Assembly: GCA_949289345.1 (NCBI GenBank)
Contig: CASENS010000007.1
Coordinates: 1-64,000 of the forward strand
Source of the DNA: an uncultured Bacteroides sp.
GTDB taxonomy: Bacteria; Bacteroidota; Bacteroidia; Bacteroidales; Bacteroidaceae
Reading direction: 5' to 3'
DNA: 64,000 nt
Position 1 is the stretch's first letter, and every line of letters starts with the position of its first letter. Shown here piece by piece: positions 12,200 through 21,245 of the stretch. The notes below the pieces were generated by a model. It did no database searches. It saw only the letters and a list, made by a program, of their open reading frames with translations, and was not told where the DNA came from. The translations under genes were made by a program, and so were the position numbers.

Positions 12200-12362
12200 A
12201 ATCGTAATTTTTAGTTAGTTAATAATTTGATTTTCTTTTCTTACTCGTTTGGGTATATATAATATGGTGTAAAACACCTCTTGCTTGTATTGGGCTAAAT
12301 GCTGCCTACACCTATCTCTGAGGCTGATTTCAGTGTGCAAAGTAACATACAAATTTCCCAAA
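12200..12362 (-). promoter_or_regulatory. Conserved leader and probable promoter of locus 2
   Basis: This is the inverted counterpart of the leader at 72-241. On the minus strand it carries TGGGAAATTTGTATG, then TTACTTTGC (12337-12345), the palindrome GGTGTTTTACACC (12266-12278), and the shared run CCCAAACGAGTAAGAAA before the peptide start codon. The part next to the gene is about 95% identical to locus 1 by eye. Confidence 0.55.
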
Positions 12363-12436
12363 TAGGGGGCGGACAGGGAAAAGGGTTGACAAATGGGGGA
12401 ACGGGCGGCAGGATGGGGCAATTATTTCCTGTTTCA

Positions 12437-12468
12437 TTTGCATAAAACGTGGGGAGGCAGTACCTTTG
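12437..12468 (+). promoter_or_regulatory. Bacteroides-type promoter of the ABC exporter cassette
   Basis: TTTG at 12437-12440 and TACCTTTG at 12461-12468 are separated by exactly 20 bp, an exact match to the Bacteroides -33/-7 consensus. The expected transcription start lies only a few bases before the ATG at 12477, so the mRNA would be nearly leaderless. Confidence 0.75.
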
Positions 12469-12476
12469 CTTCCGTT

Positions 12477-14114
12477 ATGGTTAAAGAAATATTTGCGTTG
12501 TTGCCTGATAAGGCTCGCCGGCGTAGTGTTTGGGTGGCATTGGCTGTGCTGGTGCGTGCCGTGTTGGACTTTGCGGGCGTGGCTGCGTTGATACCTTTGC
12601 TGCTGGCTGTGCTGAAGCCGGGTGGTTCACGGGGAGAGATGCTGCTGCTTTGTGGCGGTGTCATGGGTTTTGTTGTCTTGAAAAACGGATTGGTCGTGTT
12701 GCTGGCACGGGTGGAGAGCAGTTTCCAACTGGAGGTGTACCGTGACTTCAGCCGGCGTATGTTCGTCAATTACTATCGCCGGGGGCTGCTTTTCTTGAAG
12801 TCAAAGAGTAGTGTGCAGTTGGGGCATGAGGTGAATTATGTGTGCTACACGTTTTGCTTGGCGGTGCTGGCTCCGTTGTTCCGTATGGCGGGCGATGCGG
12901 TGTTGATTTTGTTCATGATGACTGCTTTGGTGGTGTGGGAGCCTATGGCCGGGTTGCTGCTTTGTGCCGCTTTTGTGCCGTTGTCTTTATTGTACAGTGT
13001 GGTGGTGCGCCGCCGTCTGCGTCTGTATGGACAGGAGGAATTGGAAGCACGTCGCAGGCAGAGCCGTACAGTGGTGGAAGCTTTCCGTGGTTATGCCGAA
13101 CTGGAGATAGCGCAGGCGTTTGGCTCATCGCTAGCTTCGTTCGATCAAGGCATGCGGTCCATCGTGCACAGCCGTCAACGCATGGAACGTTATCATTTGT
13201 TTCCGCAATTCCTGTCCGAGGCGGCTATTGTGGTAGGCATCGGGCTTCTGATAGGAGTAGGTAAGGGCGATTTGGGCGTGGTGAGTGGCGTGTTTGCCGT
13301 CGCTGCTTTCCGCTTGATACCTGCCATGCGCAGCATCCTCAACAGCTGGGTGATGTTGCAAAACGCCTCGCATACGGTGCAGGTGGTGGCAGAGGGACTG
13401 AAAGAAACAGAGGAAGCCAAAGTGGAAGAAGAGCATCCTTTTTCTTTCGCGAAGCGCATCGAATTGCGAAACATAGGTTTTGCTTTTCCGGATGGCAGCC
13501 TTTTGTTCGAAGGTGTCAATCTGACCATCCATAGGGGAGAACGTATTGGCGTGCGTGGTGCCAGTGGTTCCGGCAAGTCCACTTTGTTCAATCTGCTGCT
13601 GGGCTTCTTGACGCCTACGGAGGGTGAAATTCTTGTGGACGGACGTCGGCTGACTCCTGCCAACCGCAGTGGATGGCATAAGCTGGTGGGGTATGTGCCG
13701 CAGGAAATCTTTATTGTGGAAGGTTCCTTGGCGGATAATGTGGCTTTGGGGCATGTGCAGCCCGACCGTACGCGTGTGATGCAGGTCTTGGAGCAAGTCA
13801 GCTTGAAAGAGTGGGCCGAGAACTTGCCTCAAGGGCTGGATACACCGTTGGGTGAATATGGGAGCCGTCTTTCCGGCGGGCAGAAACAGCGTATCGGTAT
13901 TGCACGTGCGCTTTATAAAGAGGCGGAGGTGTTGTTCTTCGATGAGGCTACTTCAGCGTTGGACAATCGGACGGAGAGTGAGATTAACCGTGCTTTGGAG
14001 GAACTTTCCGAACGATGTCGTGAGCTGACACTGGTTGTGATAGCCCATAGGGAGTCATCGCTGCGGGTGTGTGACCGGGTGTTCGATTTGGAAACAAAGA
14101 CATTTAAAGTCTGA
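12477..14114 (+). CDS. ABC exporter, fused membrane and ATPase half-transporter
   Basis: This 545-residue protein has an N-terminal transmembrane domain (about residues 1-320, with a first hydrophobic segment near SVWVALAVLVRAVLDF) and a C-terminal ATPase. The ATPase shows Walker A GASGSGKST (near 361), Q-loop region VGYVPQEIF, signature LSGGQKQR (near 465), Walker B EVLFFDEATSAL and H-loop VVIAHRE. There is no C39 peptidase domain. I place the start at 12477 because the upstream frame runs back through the promoter. Neighbours are a divergent small-peptide gene and a downstream kinase-like/peptidase pair, which suggests export of a peptide or modified product. An MsbA-like lipid exporter cannot be excluded from sequence alone. 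Confidence 0.85.
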   Translation: MVKEIFALLPDKARRRSVWVALAVLVRAVLDFAGVAALIPLLLAVLKPGGSRGEMLLLCGGVMGFVVLKNGLVVLLARVESSFQLEVYRDFSRRMFVNYYRRGLLFLKSKSSVQLGHEVNYVCYTFCLAVLAPLFRMAGDAVLILFMMTALVVWEPMAGLLLCAAFVPLSLLYSVVVRRRLRLYGQEELEARRRQSRTVVEAFRGYAELEIAQAFGSSLASFDQGMRSIVHSRQRMERYHLFPQFLSEAAIVVGIGLLIGVGKGDLGVVSGVFAVAAFRLIPAMRSILNSWVMLQNASHTVQVVAEGLKETEEAKVEEEHPFSFAKRIELRNIGFAFPDGSLLFEGVNLTIHRGERIGVRGASGSGKSTLFNLLLGFLTPTEGEILVDGRRLTPANRSGWHKLVGYVPQEIFIVEGSLADNVALGHVQPDRTRVMQVLEQVSLKEWAENLPQGLDTPLGEYGSRLSGGQKQRIGIARALYKEAEVLFFDEATSALDNRTESEINRALEELSERCRELTLVVIAHRESSLRVCDRVFDLETKTFKV

Positions 14115-14228
14115 TATATGAAAACTTTTGCGTATATTTGCCGCAAATAATGTTGGCCTTTTCTTGATATGGTTGTATGCTGAATCGGGAAAAGAAGTGG
14201 TTGACTAAGAGTCGTGAGAATTGTTTTT

Positions 14229-15083
14229 ATGGAACAGGATTACATGATAGCGGGCTTCCGCCTGCGCGTAGAAGGTGAGCCGTTGGTAACGGCTGTGGCC
14301 GGGATAGCCGGTTTCCGTGTGTTTGCTGTCGAAACGGCTGGTGAGGCGCACTTCCGTTTTGTGTATGTGCCTGAAGGTGCGCTCAGTATGGAAAGGCAGT
14401 TGTATCACACCGAGTTGGAACAGACACGTACCCGTTTCGGGCGTTATGCCTGCGGATACCTGTTCGAGTCTTCTTACTTGGACGGACCTTTGCTGAAAGT
14501 ATGGATGGAGGACGGGAAGCGGGTGGCGTTCTTCAGTGGAAACCTGGAAGTAAATCTCCTGCGTTTCGGTTGCTGGATAGCCTTTGGAGTGCTGATCGCT
14601 CCGGAGAAAGCGGTAGCCATACACACCAGTACCATTGTCTATCGCGACAAGGCTGTGCTCTTTTTGGGTGAGAGCGGTACGGGTAAAAGCACTCACACAC
14701 GTTTGTGGCGTGAGAACATCGAGGGTGCTGTGTTGTTGAACGATGACAGTCCTATTGTGCGCATCCACAACGGCCGCCCCTTCGTTTATGGTAGTCCTTG
14801 GAGTGGAAAGACTCCTTGCTACAAGACCGAGTGTTACGAACTGGTAGGCTGCGTGCGTTTGTCACAAGCCCCTTATAATGAGATGAAGAAACTTCGCGTA
14901 ATGGAAGCGTATGGCGCTCTTCATCCTTCCTGTCCGCCCGATTTCGCATATGACGATTATCTGTACGATTGCATCAGTGCGGTGCTTAACGATGTGTTGA
15001 CGTGTGTGCCAGTCTACCATCTGGCTTGTCTGCCCGACGCAGCCGCCGCTCGTTTGTCGTGCAAAACCATTTTTGGCGCATGA
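14229..15083 (+). CDS. HPr-kinase-like ATP-binding protein
   Basis: The 284-residue product has a P-loop LGESGTGKSTHTRLW (Walker A near residues 147-155), then LLNDDSPIVR and YGSPWSGKTPCY, the pattern of HprK-like serine-kinase family proteins. These often sit beside PqqD and S24/S26 peptidases in peptide-modification clusters. The N-terminal 130 residues look like a divergent recognition domain. I chose ATG 14229; a GTG at 14214 is also in frame. A possible -7 element TATATTTG lies at 14133-14140. The stop codon overlaps the next ATG (ATGA), indicating translational coupling. The substrate is unknown; phosphorylation of a peptide or protein is inferred from the family. Confidence 0.75.
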   Translation: MEQDYMIAGFRLRVEGEPLVTAVAGIAGFRVFAVETAGEAHFRFVYVPEGALSMERQLYHTELEQTRTRFGRYACGYLFESSYLDGPLLKVWMEDGKRVAFFSGNLEVNLLRFGCWIAFGVLIAPEKAVAIHTSTIVYRDKAVLFLGESGTGKSTHTRLWRENIEGAVLLNDDSPIVRIHNGRPFVYGSPWSGKTPCYKTECYELVGCVRLSQAPYNEMKKLRVMEAYGALHPSCPPDFAYDDYLYDCISAVLNDVLTCVPVYHLACLPDAAAARLSCKTIFGA

Positions 15084-15532
15084 GAAAGTTGGTTGTTGGC
15101 AATGAGTTCCTTGCTGAAGCCGCCGAAGCGTTGCGACAGGGTAAGTCGGTCAAGGCACGCATTGATGGTTGGAGCATGTATCCTTTTATCCGAGGCGGAA
15201 AAGACCTGGTGGAGTTAGAGCCTTGCGATGCCGATAGTGAGCTGCCCGCCTGGTGTTGTCCGTTTTATTGTTGGGAAGGACATTATATGGTTCACCGTTA
15301 CATTGGTCGTGATGGCGATTACTGCCTGATGTTGGGTGACGGCAATTTAGCGCGTGTGGAGCGGGTCAAGAGGAATGATGTGCTTGGCCTGTTACGTTAC
15401 ATCTACCGCTCCGACGGTTTTGTACAGGACTGTACTGATCCTCGTTGGCTTCGTTGGGGCGCTTTGTGGTACCGCTTGCGCCCCCTCCGTCGTTTCCTCT
15501 TGCCGGTTATGAAGCGTCTGCATTTGAGGTGA
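15080..15532 (+). CDS. S24/S26-type peptidase (signal-peptidase-like)
   Basis: This 150-residue protein contains GWSMYPFIRGGKD (candidate nucleophile Ser in the SM motif), HYMVHRYIG (candidate catalytic His in an S26B-like arrangement) and LGDGN, corresponding to the GDN box of signal peptidases. No N-terminal membrane anchor is obvious, unlike LepB, so it may act in the cytoplasm. It overlaps the kinase-like gene by ATGA, so the two are made together. In this context it is a candidate for peptide maturation. Confidence 0.75.
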   Translation: MRKLVVGNEFLAEAAEALRQGKSVKARIDGWSMYPFIRGGKDLVELEPCDADSELPAWCCPFYCWEGHYMVHRYIGRDGDYCLMLGDGNLARVERVKRNDVLGLLRYIYRSDGFVQDCTDPRWLRWGALWYRLRPLRRFLLPVMKRLHLR

Positions 15533-15610
15533 CGCTGTATTTGACATTTACTAGTCATCTAATCTGATGAAAATTAGTTGAGGAACGTTTGGAAACAGAA
15601 TTTGGCTGCA

Positions 15611-15654
15611 TGATTGAAAGCACCTGTTTTTGTGATTGAAAAAACCTGTCATAA
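15611..15654. repeat. Two 22-bp direct units (TGATTGAAA type)
   Basis: TGATTGAAAGCACCTGT at 15611 recurs as TGATTGAAAAAACCTGT at 15633, again 22 bp apart. It lies between the peptidase gene and murF. With only two units and no clear dyad, this may be chance or a remnant of the 22-bp array class. Confidence 0.4.
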
Positions 15655-15713
15655 ACTGACATGAAATTCGATTAGCATGATACATTCATCACATGATGCG
15701 TATGTTAAATAGT

Positions 15714-17015
15714 ATGAATATAGGAAGCCTTTACGACATCTTTCGCCAATGTGAGGGAGGTGTCACGACAGATAGTCGTCATTGTCCGTCCCGTTCGTTG
15801 TTCGTGGCGTTGAAGGGCGATACGTTTGATGGAAACCGTTTTGCTGCCCGTGCTTTGGATGCAGGATGTGCTTATGCCGTGGTGGATGATTCCTCCGTAA
15901 TACCTGCTGGCGACCCGCGCTACCTGCTTACGGACAATTGTCTGCTTACGTTACAAACTTTGGCACGGCATCATCGGCGGACATTGGGCACACGCATTTT
16001 GGGCATCACGGGTACCAATGGAAAGACAACGACCAAGGAACTGATAGCCACCGTGCTGAAACAACGCTACAAGCTGCTTTACACTGAAGGGAATTTGAAC
16101 AATCACATTGGTGTGCCACTTACCTTGTTGCGTTTGAAGCCTGAGCATGAGGTGGCTGTGGTGGAGATGGGAGCCAGTCATCCGGGGGACATCAAGGAAC
16201 TGGTGGACATTGTCGAACCGGATATGGGACTCATTACCAATGTGGGCAAGGCTCATTTGGAGGGCTTCGGTTCGTTCGAGGGGGTAATGCGCACCAAGGG
16301 TGAATTGTATGACTTTCTCCGCACCCGTCCACAAGCTTTTGTTTTTATGCATGCGGACAATCCTTATTTGCAAAAGATGGCGGAAGGCCTTCCCAGCGTG
16401 ACTTACGGAAGTGGGGAGGAGGCGTCTGTTCAAGGACAAATGACTGGCTGTTCACCCTTTCTGAACTTTGTTTGGCGGAGGCAAGGGGAATCTTTAGCGC
16501 ACACCGTGTCAACGCGCCTCATTGGCGGCTACAACCTGCCTAATGCGTTGGCTGCCGTAGCCGTAGGCAATTATTTCGAGGTAGATGCCGACTTGATAGA
16601 CAAGGCTTTGTCCGAATACACTCCGCAAAACAACCGTTCGCAACTGAAGCGTACGGCGGATAATACCCTTATCATCGACGCTTACAATGCCAATCCTACC
16701 AGCATGATGGCCGCTCTTGCCAACTTCAAGCAGATGGAAGCGCCGCATAAGGCCGTTATCTTGGGGGATATGCGCGAGCTTGGGAAAGACAGTTTGGACG
16801 AACATCGCAAGATTGTGGATTATCTGCAAGCGTGCGGCTTCGAACAGGTCTTTCTTGTAGGCGACCAGTTTGGCGCCATCCCTTCGCCTTACGTCACTTA
16901 TCCCGATGTGCGGGCTTTGATTGCCCACCTGCAGATGAGTAAGCCTGCAGGCATGACCCTCTTGATAAAAGGCTCCAATAGCATCCATTTGAATACGGTC
17001 GTGGATTATTTATAA
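15714..17015 (+). CDS. murF: UDP-N-acetylmuramoyl-tripeptide--D-alanyl-D-alanine ligase
   Basis: MurF adds D-Ala-D-Ala to UDP-MurNAc-tripeptide in the last cytoplasmic step of the peptidoglycan precursor. Visible motifs are TTDSR near the N-terminus, P-loop GITGTNGKTTTKE, EMGASHPGDI, TNVGKAHLEGFGS, the NNRSQ segment and DAYNANPTS, as expected of a Mur ligase of about 430 residues. Four in-frame ATGs lie at 15693-15714; I take the last (MNIGSLYDIF), which fits the length of family N-termini best, but the first is possible. Its 3' end overlaps the convergent VanZ-like gene by 10 bp. Confidence 0.95.
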   Translation: MNIGSLYDIFRQCEGGVTTDSRHCPSRSLFVALKGDTFDGNRFAARALDAGCAYAVVDDSSVIPAGDPRYLLTDNCLLTLQTLARHHRRTLGTRILGITGTNGKTTTKELIATVLKQRYKLLYTEGNLNNHIGVPLTLLRLKPEHEVAVVEMGASHPGDIKELVDIVEPDMGLITNVGKAHLEGFGSFEGVMRTKGELYDFLRTRPQAFVFMHADNPYLQKMAEGLPSVTYGSGEEASVQGQMTGCSPFLNFVWRRQGESLAHTVSTRLIGGYNLPNALAAVAVGNYFEVDADLIDKALSEYTPQNNRSQLKRTADNTLIIDAYNANPTSMMAALANFKQMEAPHKAVILGDMRELGKDSLDEHRKIVDYLQACGFEQVFLVGDQFGAIPSPYVTYPDVRALIAHLQMSKPAGMTLLIKGSNSIHLNTVVDYL

Positions 17016-17401
17016 CTCTTTACCCACTTGCAGGTCAGCACATACCGGCCTGCAAGCGAGGCAAGCAGGGCGCCCGTGGCGTTAGCCGCAAAGTCCAGCC
17101 AATCACCTCCACGGTAGGTGGTGCAATATTCTTGCAACAGTTCTATCGCTCCGCTGAACAGGGTGGGGCAGAGCCATGCGCCTATCCAGGCGTGCCATAA
17201 AGGGGCATGTGTCTTCCGGTGTGCCCGTATAAACTCCAGCCACAGCATGCCCGACAAGCCGAAGTACATGCACACATGCACTACCTTGTCCATGCCCGGG
17301 ATGGAGCCGATATCTGTTTGGGGCGGCTTGAAGAAAGACAAGTAAATAACCGCCAGGATGATGCAGATGGATATTGGATAAGTTTTGATATGGCGAATCA
17401 T
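17006..17401 (-). CDS. VanZ-like membrane protein
   Basis: A 131-residue protein with about four hydrophobic segments and the family signatures DKVVHVCMYFGLSGMLW and ELLQEYCTTYRGGDWLDF. VanZ-like proteins are small membrane proteins of mostly unknown function, with one member linked to teicoplanin resistance. It converges on murF with a 10-bp overlap. There is no indication of a resistance cluster. Confidence 0.85.
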   Translation of the reverse strand: MIRHIKTYPISICIILAVIYLSFFKPPQTDIGSIPGMDKVVHVCMYFGLSGMLWLEFIRAHRKTHAPLWHAWIGAWLCPTLFSGAIELLQEYCTTYRGGDWLDFAANATGALLASLAGRYVLTCKWVKSYK

Positions 17402-17450
17402 TGTTTTCTATTATTTTTCTATTTGTAGTGCAAAAGTAAGAAATATTTTC

Positions 17451-17458
17451 TATATTTG
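17451..17458 (+). promoter_or_regulatory. -7 element TATATTTG upstream of the NSS symporter
   Basis: TATATTTG fits TAnnTTTG; the nearest upstream TTTG is 25 bp away, longer than usual. A strong Shine-Dalgarno GAGGAGGT follows at 17492-17499, unusual among the genes of this window. Confidence 0.5.
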
Positions 17459-17505
17459 CGCCATTTCCTAACTATTCATAACAAAATGAAAGAGGAGGTA
17501 ACTGT

Positions 17506-18876
17506 ATGATAGCAAAAAATAATAGGGGGAATTTTGGTAGTAAGTTGGGTGTCATTCTTGCTTCAGCGGGTTCGGCGGTAGGCTTAGGCAATATCTGGCG
17601 TTTTCCTTACGAGGCGGGCGACCACGGAGGCGCTGCTTTTATACTTATTTATATAGGTTGTGTGCTGTTCTTCGGCATTCCCATCATGGTTGCTGAGTTT
17701 TCTATAGGAAGACACTCACACTCCAACACGGCACGGGCCTATCAGATATTGGCTCCGGGCACACCTTGGAGATGGGTTGGCCGTATGGGGGTGCTTGCCG
17801 GCTTCCTGATATTGGGCTATTATTCCGTGGTGGCGGGCTGGACGCTTGATTACATCGTACAGGCGGCGACCAACAGCTTTGCCGGACAGTCGGCCGATGG
17901 CTTTATCGCTGCGTTTAATGGTTTTGTGCAACATCCTTGGTTGCCTGCATTCTGGATGCTGGTATTCATGCTGATGACTCACTTTATTGTGGTAAAAGGT
18001 GTGGAGAAAGGCATTGAGAAATCCTCGAAAATCATGATGCCGATGCTGTTCATTATCTTGTTGGTGCTGGCGGGGTGTGCTATTTCTCTTCCCGGTTCGG
18101 GAAACGGTCTCAAGTTTCTTTTGAAGCCCGACTTCAGTAAACTGAATGCTGATGCTTTGTTGAGTGCCATGGGACAGACCTTCTTCTCGCTCAGCGTAGG
18201 TATGGGGTGCCTGTGCACGTATGCCTCCTATTTCCGCAAGGATGTTAATCTGCCCAAAACTGCGCTTAATGTAGGTCTCATTGATACGTCGGTGGCGGTG
18301 CTTTCGGGGCTTATCATTTTTCCTGCCGCATTCGCGGTTGGCATTCAGCCCGATGCAGGCCCCAGTTTGTTGTTTATTACCTTGCCCAATGTATTCCAAC
18401 AGGCTTTTGGCGGCTTGCCTGGGCTGGCGATTATTTTGTCTGTTATGTTTTATGTCCTACTTGCCTTGGCCGCACTAACCTCTACCATCTCCCTGCATGA
18501 GGTTGTAACGGCTTATCTGCACGAAGAGTTTAACATGACGCGGCGTAAGGCGGCTGTTTGGGTGACTGTAGGTTGTTCTATCCTCGGTGTACTGAGCTCG
18601 CTTTCGCTCGGTTTGGGCAAGGACTTGACTGTATTTGGCATGACTTTGTTTGATTTCTTCGACTATCTGACGGCTAAAATCATGCTCCCCGTGGGTGGCC
18701 TTTTTATTGCCATTTTTACCGGTTGGTTTCTGGATAAGCGCATTGTGTGGGAAGAGGTGAGCAACAACGGCTCGCTGAAGCTGTGGATATACCGCTCGTG
18801 GCTGTTCTTGTTGAAGTTTGCTGCTCCTATAGGCATCGTGTTTATCTTTATCAATGAGCTGGGTCTGCTGAAATAA
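17506..18876 (+). CDS. Sodium-dependent symporter, neurotransmitter:sodium symporter family
   Basis: NSS proteins import amino acids or related solutes with Na+. The 456-residue product begins with the family signature SKLGVILASAGSAVGLGNIWRFPYEAGDHGGAAF (TM1, unwound helix with substrate and Na+ sites) and has about 11-12 hydrophobic segments. The start is supported by GAGGAGGT 6 bp upstream. The next gene overlaps by one base (TAATG), so the two are probably co-translated. The substrate cannot be read from the sequence. Confidence 0.93.
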   Translation: MIAKNNRGNFGSKLGVILASAGSAVGLGNIWRFPYEAGDHGGAAFILIYIGCVLFFGIPIMVAEFSIGRHSHSNTARAYQILAPGTPWRWVGRMGVLAGFLILGYYSVVAGWTLDYIVQAATNSFAGQSADGFIAAFNGFVQHPWLPAFWMLVFMLMTHFIVVKGVEKGIEKSSKIMMPMLFIILLVLAGCAISLPGSGNGLKFLLKPDFSKLNADALLSAMGQTFFSLSVGMGCLCTYASYFRKDVNLPKTALNVGLIDTSVAVLSGLIIFPAAFAVGIQPDAGPSLLFITLPNVFQQAFGGLPGLAIILSVMFYVLLALAALTSTISLHEVVTAYLHEEFNMTRRKAAVWVTVGCSILGVLSSLSLGLGKDLTVFGMTLFDFFDYLTAKIMLPVGGLFIAIFTGWFLDKRIVWEEVSNNGSLKLWIYRSWLFLLKFAAPIGIVFIFINELGLLK

Positions 18877-19838
18877 TGCGCTTTATGCGAAGGTTCTTCC
18901 GTGCTTTCTTTTATTTTTCCCGTTCGGAGCGGAGGGGGCTTGTTGTTTGGCTGATACTTATTTTCCTGGTTATTCTGGTTAATGGGATTTATAGTGACAG
19001 ACAGCATGGCATTTCTTTCACGGAGAAGGGACTTGAAGTTCAGGAGGAAGCGGTAGAGGAGTATCGGGCATTTGTCGCTTCTGTGCGGCGCAGGGAAGCA
19101 GAGGAAGAACAACGCTGGTCGCGCCCGTGGAATGGTTATTTGCAGGATAAGGTGGAGCCAGTCTTGGCACCGTTTAATCCCAATACTGTAGATTCGGTAA
19201 CTTTCCGCCGGTTGGGTCTTCCCGGCTGGATGGCACGCAACATTCTGCGCTATAGAGAGAAGGGTGGCAAGTTCCGCCATCCGGAGGACTTCCGCAAGAT
19301 TTATGGCTTGACCGAAGAGCTGTATCGTACCTTGGCTCCATACATCCGTATTACACAAGCGGATACGGTTCGGCCTCGTCCGTCTCTTTTCCTGGTAGAT
19401 GTGCAGGCGGATAGCTTGTCTCGGCCAATTATTGAGAAATATGCCCCCGGCACTAAGGTGGATTTGAATCGTGCGGATACTGCTGAACTGAAGAAAATAC
19501 CTGGCATAGGGAGCGGCATTGCCCGTCTTATCGTTGGCTATCGGCAACGCTTGGGCGGTTTCTGTCACATCGGGCAATTGAGAGAAATCAACCTGGATGA
19601 TAGTAAACTTGACGAGTGGTTCGTCATAGATTCCTCCGCCCTTGTGCGTATTCCAGTCAATCGTGCGGGCGTCACTCGTTTAAGCCGCCATCCTTATATT
19701 AATTTCTACCAGGCCAAGGCGCTTGTAGAGTATCGCAAAAAGCATGGTCCGTTGAAGAACTTGAAACCTTTCAGACTCTACGAAGAGTTTACTCCAACAG
19801 ACTTAGAGCGTATAGCTCGTTATCTTAGTTTTGAGTAA
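18876..19838 (+). CDS. Membrane-anchored helix-hairpin-helix protein
   Basis: The 320-residue protein has one N-terminal membrane segment (GLVVWLILIFLVILVNGIY) and then several ComEA-like helix-hairpin-helix units: FNPNTVDSVTFRRLGLPGWMARNILRYREKGG, VDLNRADTAELKKIPGIGSGIARLIVGYR and the last about INFYQAKALVEYRKKHG. ComEA-type motifs bind DNA non-specifically, so a role in DNA uptake or binding at the membrane is possible, but multi-HhH proteins of this type in Bacteroidetes are uncharacterised as far as I know. It follows the symporter with a TAATG overlap. Confidence 0.8.
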   Translation: MRFMRRFFRAFFYFSRSERRGLVVWLILIFLVILVNGIYSDRQHGISFTEKGLEVQEEAVEEYRAFVASVRRREAEEEQRWSRPWNGYLQDKVEPVLAPFNPNTVDSVTFRRLGLPGWMARNILRYREKGGKFRHPEDFRKIYGLTEELYRTLAPYIRITQADTVRPRPSLFLVDVQADSLSRPIIEKYAPGTKVDLNRADTAELKKIPGIGSGIARLIVGYRQRLGGFCHIGQLREINLDDSKLDEWFVIDSSALVRIPVNRAGVTRLSRHPYINFYQAKALVEYRKKHGPLKNLKPFRLYEEFTPTDLERIARYLSFE

Positions 19839-19844
19839 GAAGGA

Positions 19845-20504
19845 TTAATTTGTTTGAACTATAGCTCCGTCCTCCAAATGGATGGTACGGTCGGTCAATG
19901 AGGCCAATGTCTCATCGTGGGTTACAATGACGAACGTTTGTCCAAGGCGGTCACGCAAGTCGAAGAAGAGTTGGTGAAGCTCCGCTTTGTTGTGGCTGTC
20001 CAGACTGCCCGATGGCTCGTCGGCCAGTACTACAGCGGGATGGTTGATGAGGGCACGCGCCACGGCCACCCGTTGTTTCTCTCCTCCGGAAAGCTCGTTA
20101 GGCTTATGCGAGGCACGGTCGGCAAGCCCTAATAGAGACAGCATGTTCAGGGACTCTATGCGTGCGTCAGTCTTGGCGTGTCCGGCAATTAAAGCTGGTA
20201 TCATGACATTCTCTAATGCTGTAAATTCGGGCAGTAACTGATGAAATTGGAATACAAATCCGATTTGCCGGTTGCGGAAAGCGGAAAGTTCACGTTCCTT
20301 CATCCGGTTGGTCTGTACTCCGTCTATGCATACCGTGCCGCTATCCGGACGGTCCAGTGTGCCTATAATCTGAAGCAAGGTCGTCTTTCCCGCTCCGCTG
20401 GGTCCTACGATGCTTACTACTTCACCTTTCGCTATTTCCAAGCGGATGTCACGCAACACTTGCAAGTCACCAAAACTCTTATTAATCCCTTCTAATCGTA
20501 TCAC
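19845..20504 (-). CDS. ABC transporter ATP-binding protein, LolD-like
   Basis: A 219-residue ATPase with Walker [11 protein letters not shown]-loop [19 protein letters not shown], signature [15 protein letters not shown], Walker [13 protein letters not shown] and H-loop VIVTHD. The [12 protein letters not shown] segment and DEPSGSLD are typical of the LolD/MacB branch, which powers lipoprotein release from the inner membrane or MacB-like export. No permease gene is adjacent. It is the last gene of a leftward operon behind tcdA (30 bp gap). Confidence 0.85.
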   Translation of the reverse strand: MIRLEGINKSFGDLQVLRDIRLEIAKGEVVSIVGPSGAGKTTLLQIIGTLDRPDSGTVCIDGVQTNRMKERELSAFRNRQIGFVFQFHQLLPEFTALENVMIPALIAGHAKTDARIESLNMLSLLGLADRASHKPNELSGGEKQRVAVARALINHPAVVLADEPSGSLDSHNKAELHQLFFDLRDRLGQTFVIVTHDETLASLTDRTIHLEDGAIVQTN

Positions 20505-20534
20505 TTTTCTATTTACTAATTAGCTATTTACTAT

Positions 20535-21245
20535 TTACAGCCTCCTGATGACGTATTCCGCCAAGTAGCAACCGAATACGGCGGGCATGTAGCTCACCGT
20601 GCCGCAGGTGGATTTTTTGTTCCGTTCGTCTTCCGTCAGTAATACCGCATGTGGGTCGGCCTGTTCGGTACTGAATACGACCGGCAGTTTGTGCCGGATA
20701 CCCATTTTCTGTAGTCGTTTCCGTACCGCTTTGCTCAATCCACAATGGTACGTGTCCCAAATGTCGGCAAATCGTATCTGTGTGATGTCGCTTTTGGCAC
20801 CCGCTCCCATACTTGAGATGATTTTGATATGCCGTTTTAGCGTTTCGGCTATCAGATGGCATTTAGGTGCCAGTGTGTCGATGGCATCTACCACAAAGTC
20901 GAAATGATGGGTATCCAGCAGTTCGGGGATTTGTTCGTCTTTTAAGTATACGGGTAACACGGTCAACTCGATTTCCGGATTGATATCCTTGAAACGGTCT
21001 GCCAGGACCTCTGCTTTGGGCTGCCCGATGGTGGAGTGTAAGGCTGGCAGTTGGCGGTTTAAGTTGGTAGGCTGTACAGTGTCGGCATCCACAAGGGTCA
21101 GATGTCCCACTCCGGCACGACACAGCATCTCTGCGGCGTATGCGCCCACACCGCCCAAGCCTACTACCAATACGTGGGAGCGGGTTATGCGTTCTGTTTT
21201 TTCATCGCCCAGCAGAAGGCGTGTACGTTGTTTCCAATCTTCCAT
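20535..21245 (-). CDS. tcdA: tRNA threonylcarbamoyladenosine dehydratase
   Basis: TcdA (CsdL), an E1-like ThiF-fold enzyme, uses ATP to cyclise t6A37 of ANN-decoding tRNAs to ct6A. The 236-residue product shows VLVVGLGGVGAYAAEMLCRAGVG (nucleotide binding), DADTVQPTNLNRQ, DAIDTLAPKCHLI and the C-terminal GTVSYMPAVFGCYLA typical of this family. Its start codon overlaps the stop of the upstream antiporter gene by one base (TAATG). Confidence 0.92.
   Translation of the reverse strand: MEDWKQRTRLLLGDEKTERITRSHVLVVGLGGVGAYAAEMLCRAGVGHLTLVDADTVQPTNLNRQLPALHSTIGQPKAEVLADRFKDINPEIELTVLPVYLKDEQIPELLDTHHFDFVVDAIDTLAPKCHLIAETLKRHIKIISSMGAGAKSDITQIRFADIWDTYHCGLSKAVRKRLQKMGIRHKLPVVFSTEQADPHAVLLTEDERNKKSTCGTVSYMPAVFGCYLAEYVIRRL

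Noticed and set aside
12393..12476. Upstream extension of the ABC exporter to 12393
   Set aside because: The extra 28 residues would span an exact promoter match and show no exporter-like sequence.
17006..17401. VanZ-like gene as a glycopeptide-resistance determinant
   Set aside because: No vanH/A/X/S/R homologues are nearby, and VanZ-like proteins are common membrane proteins without such a role.
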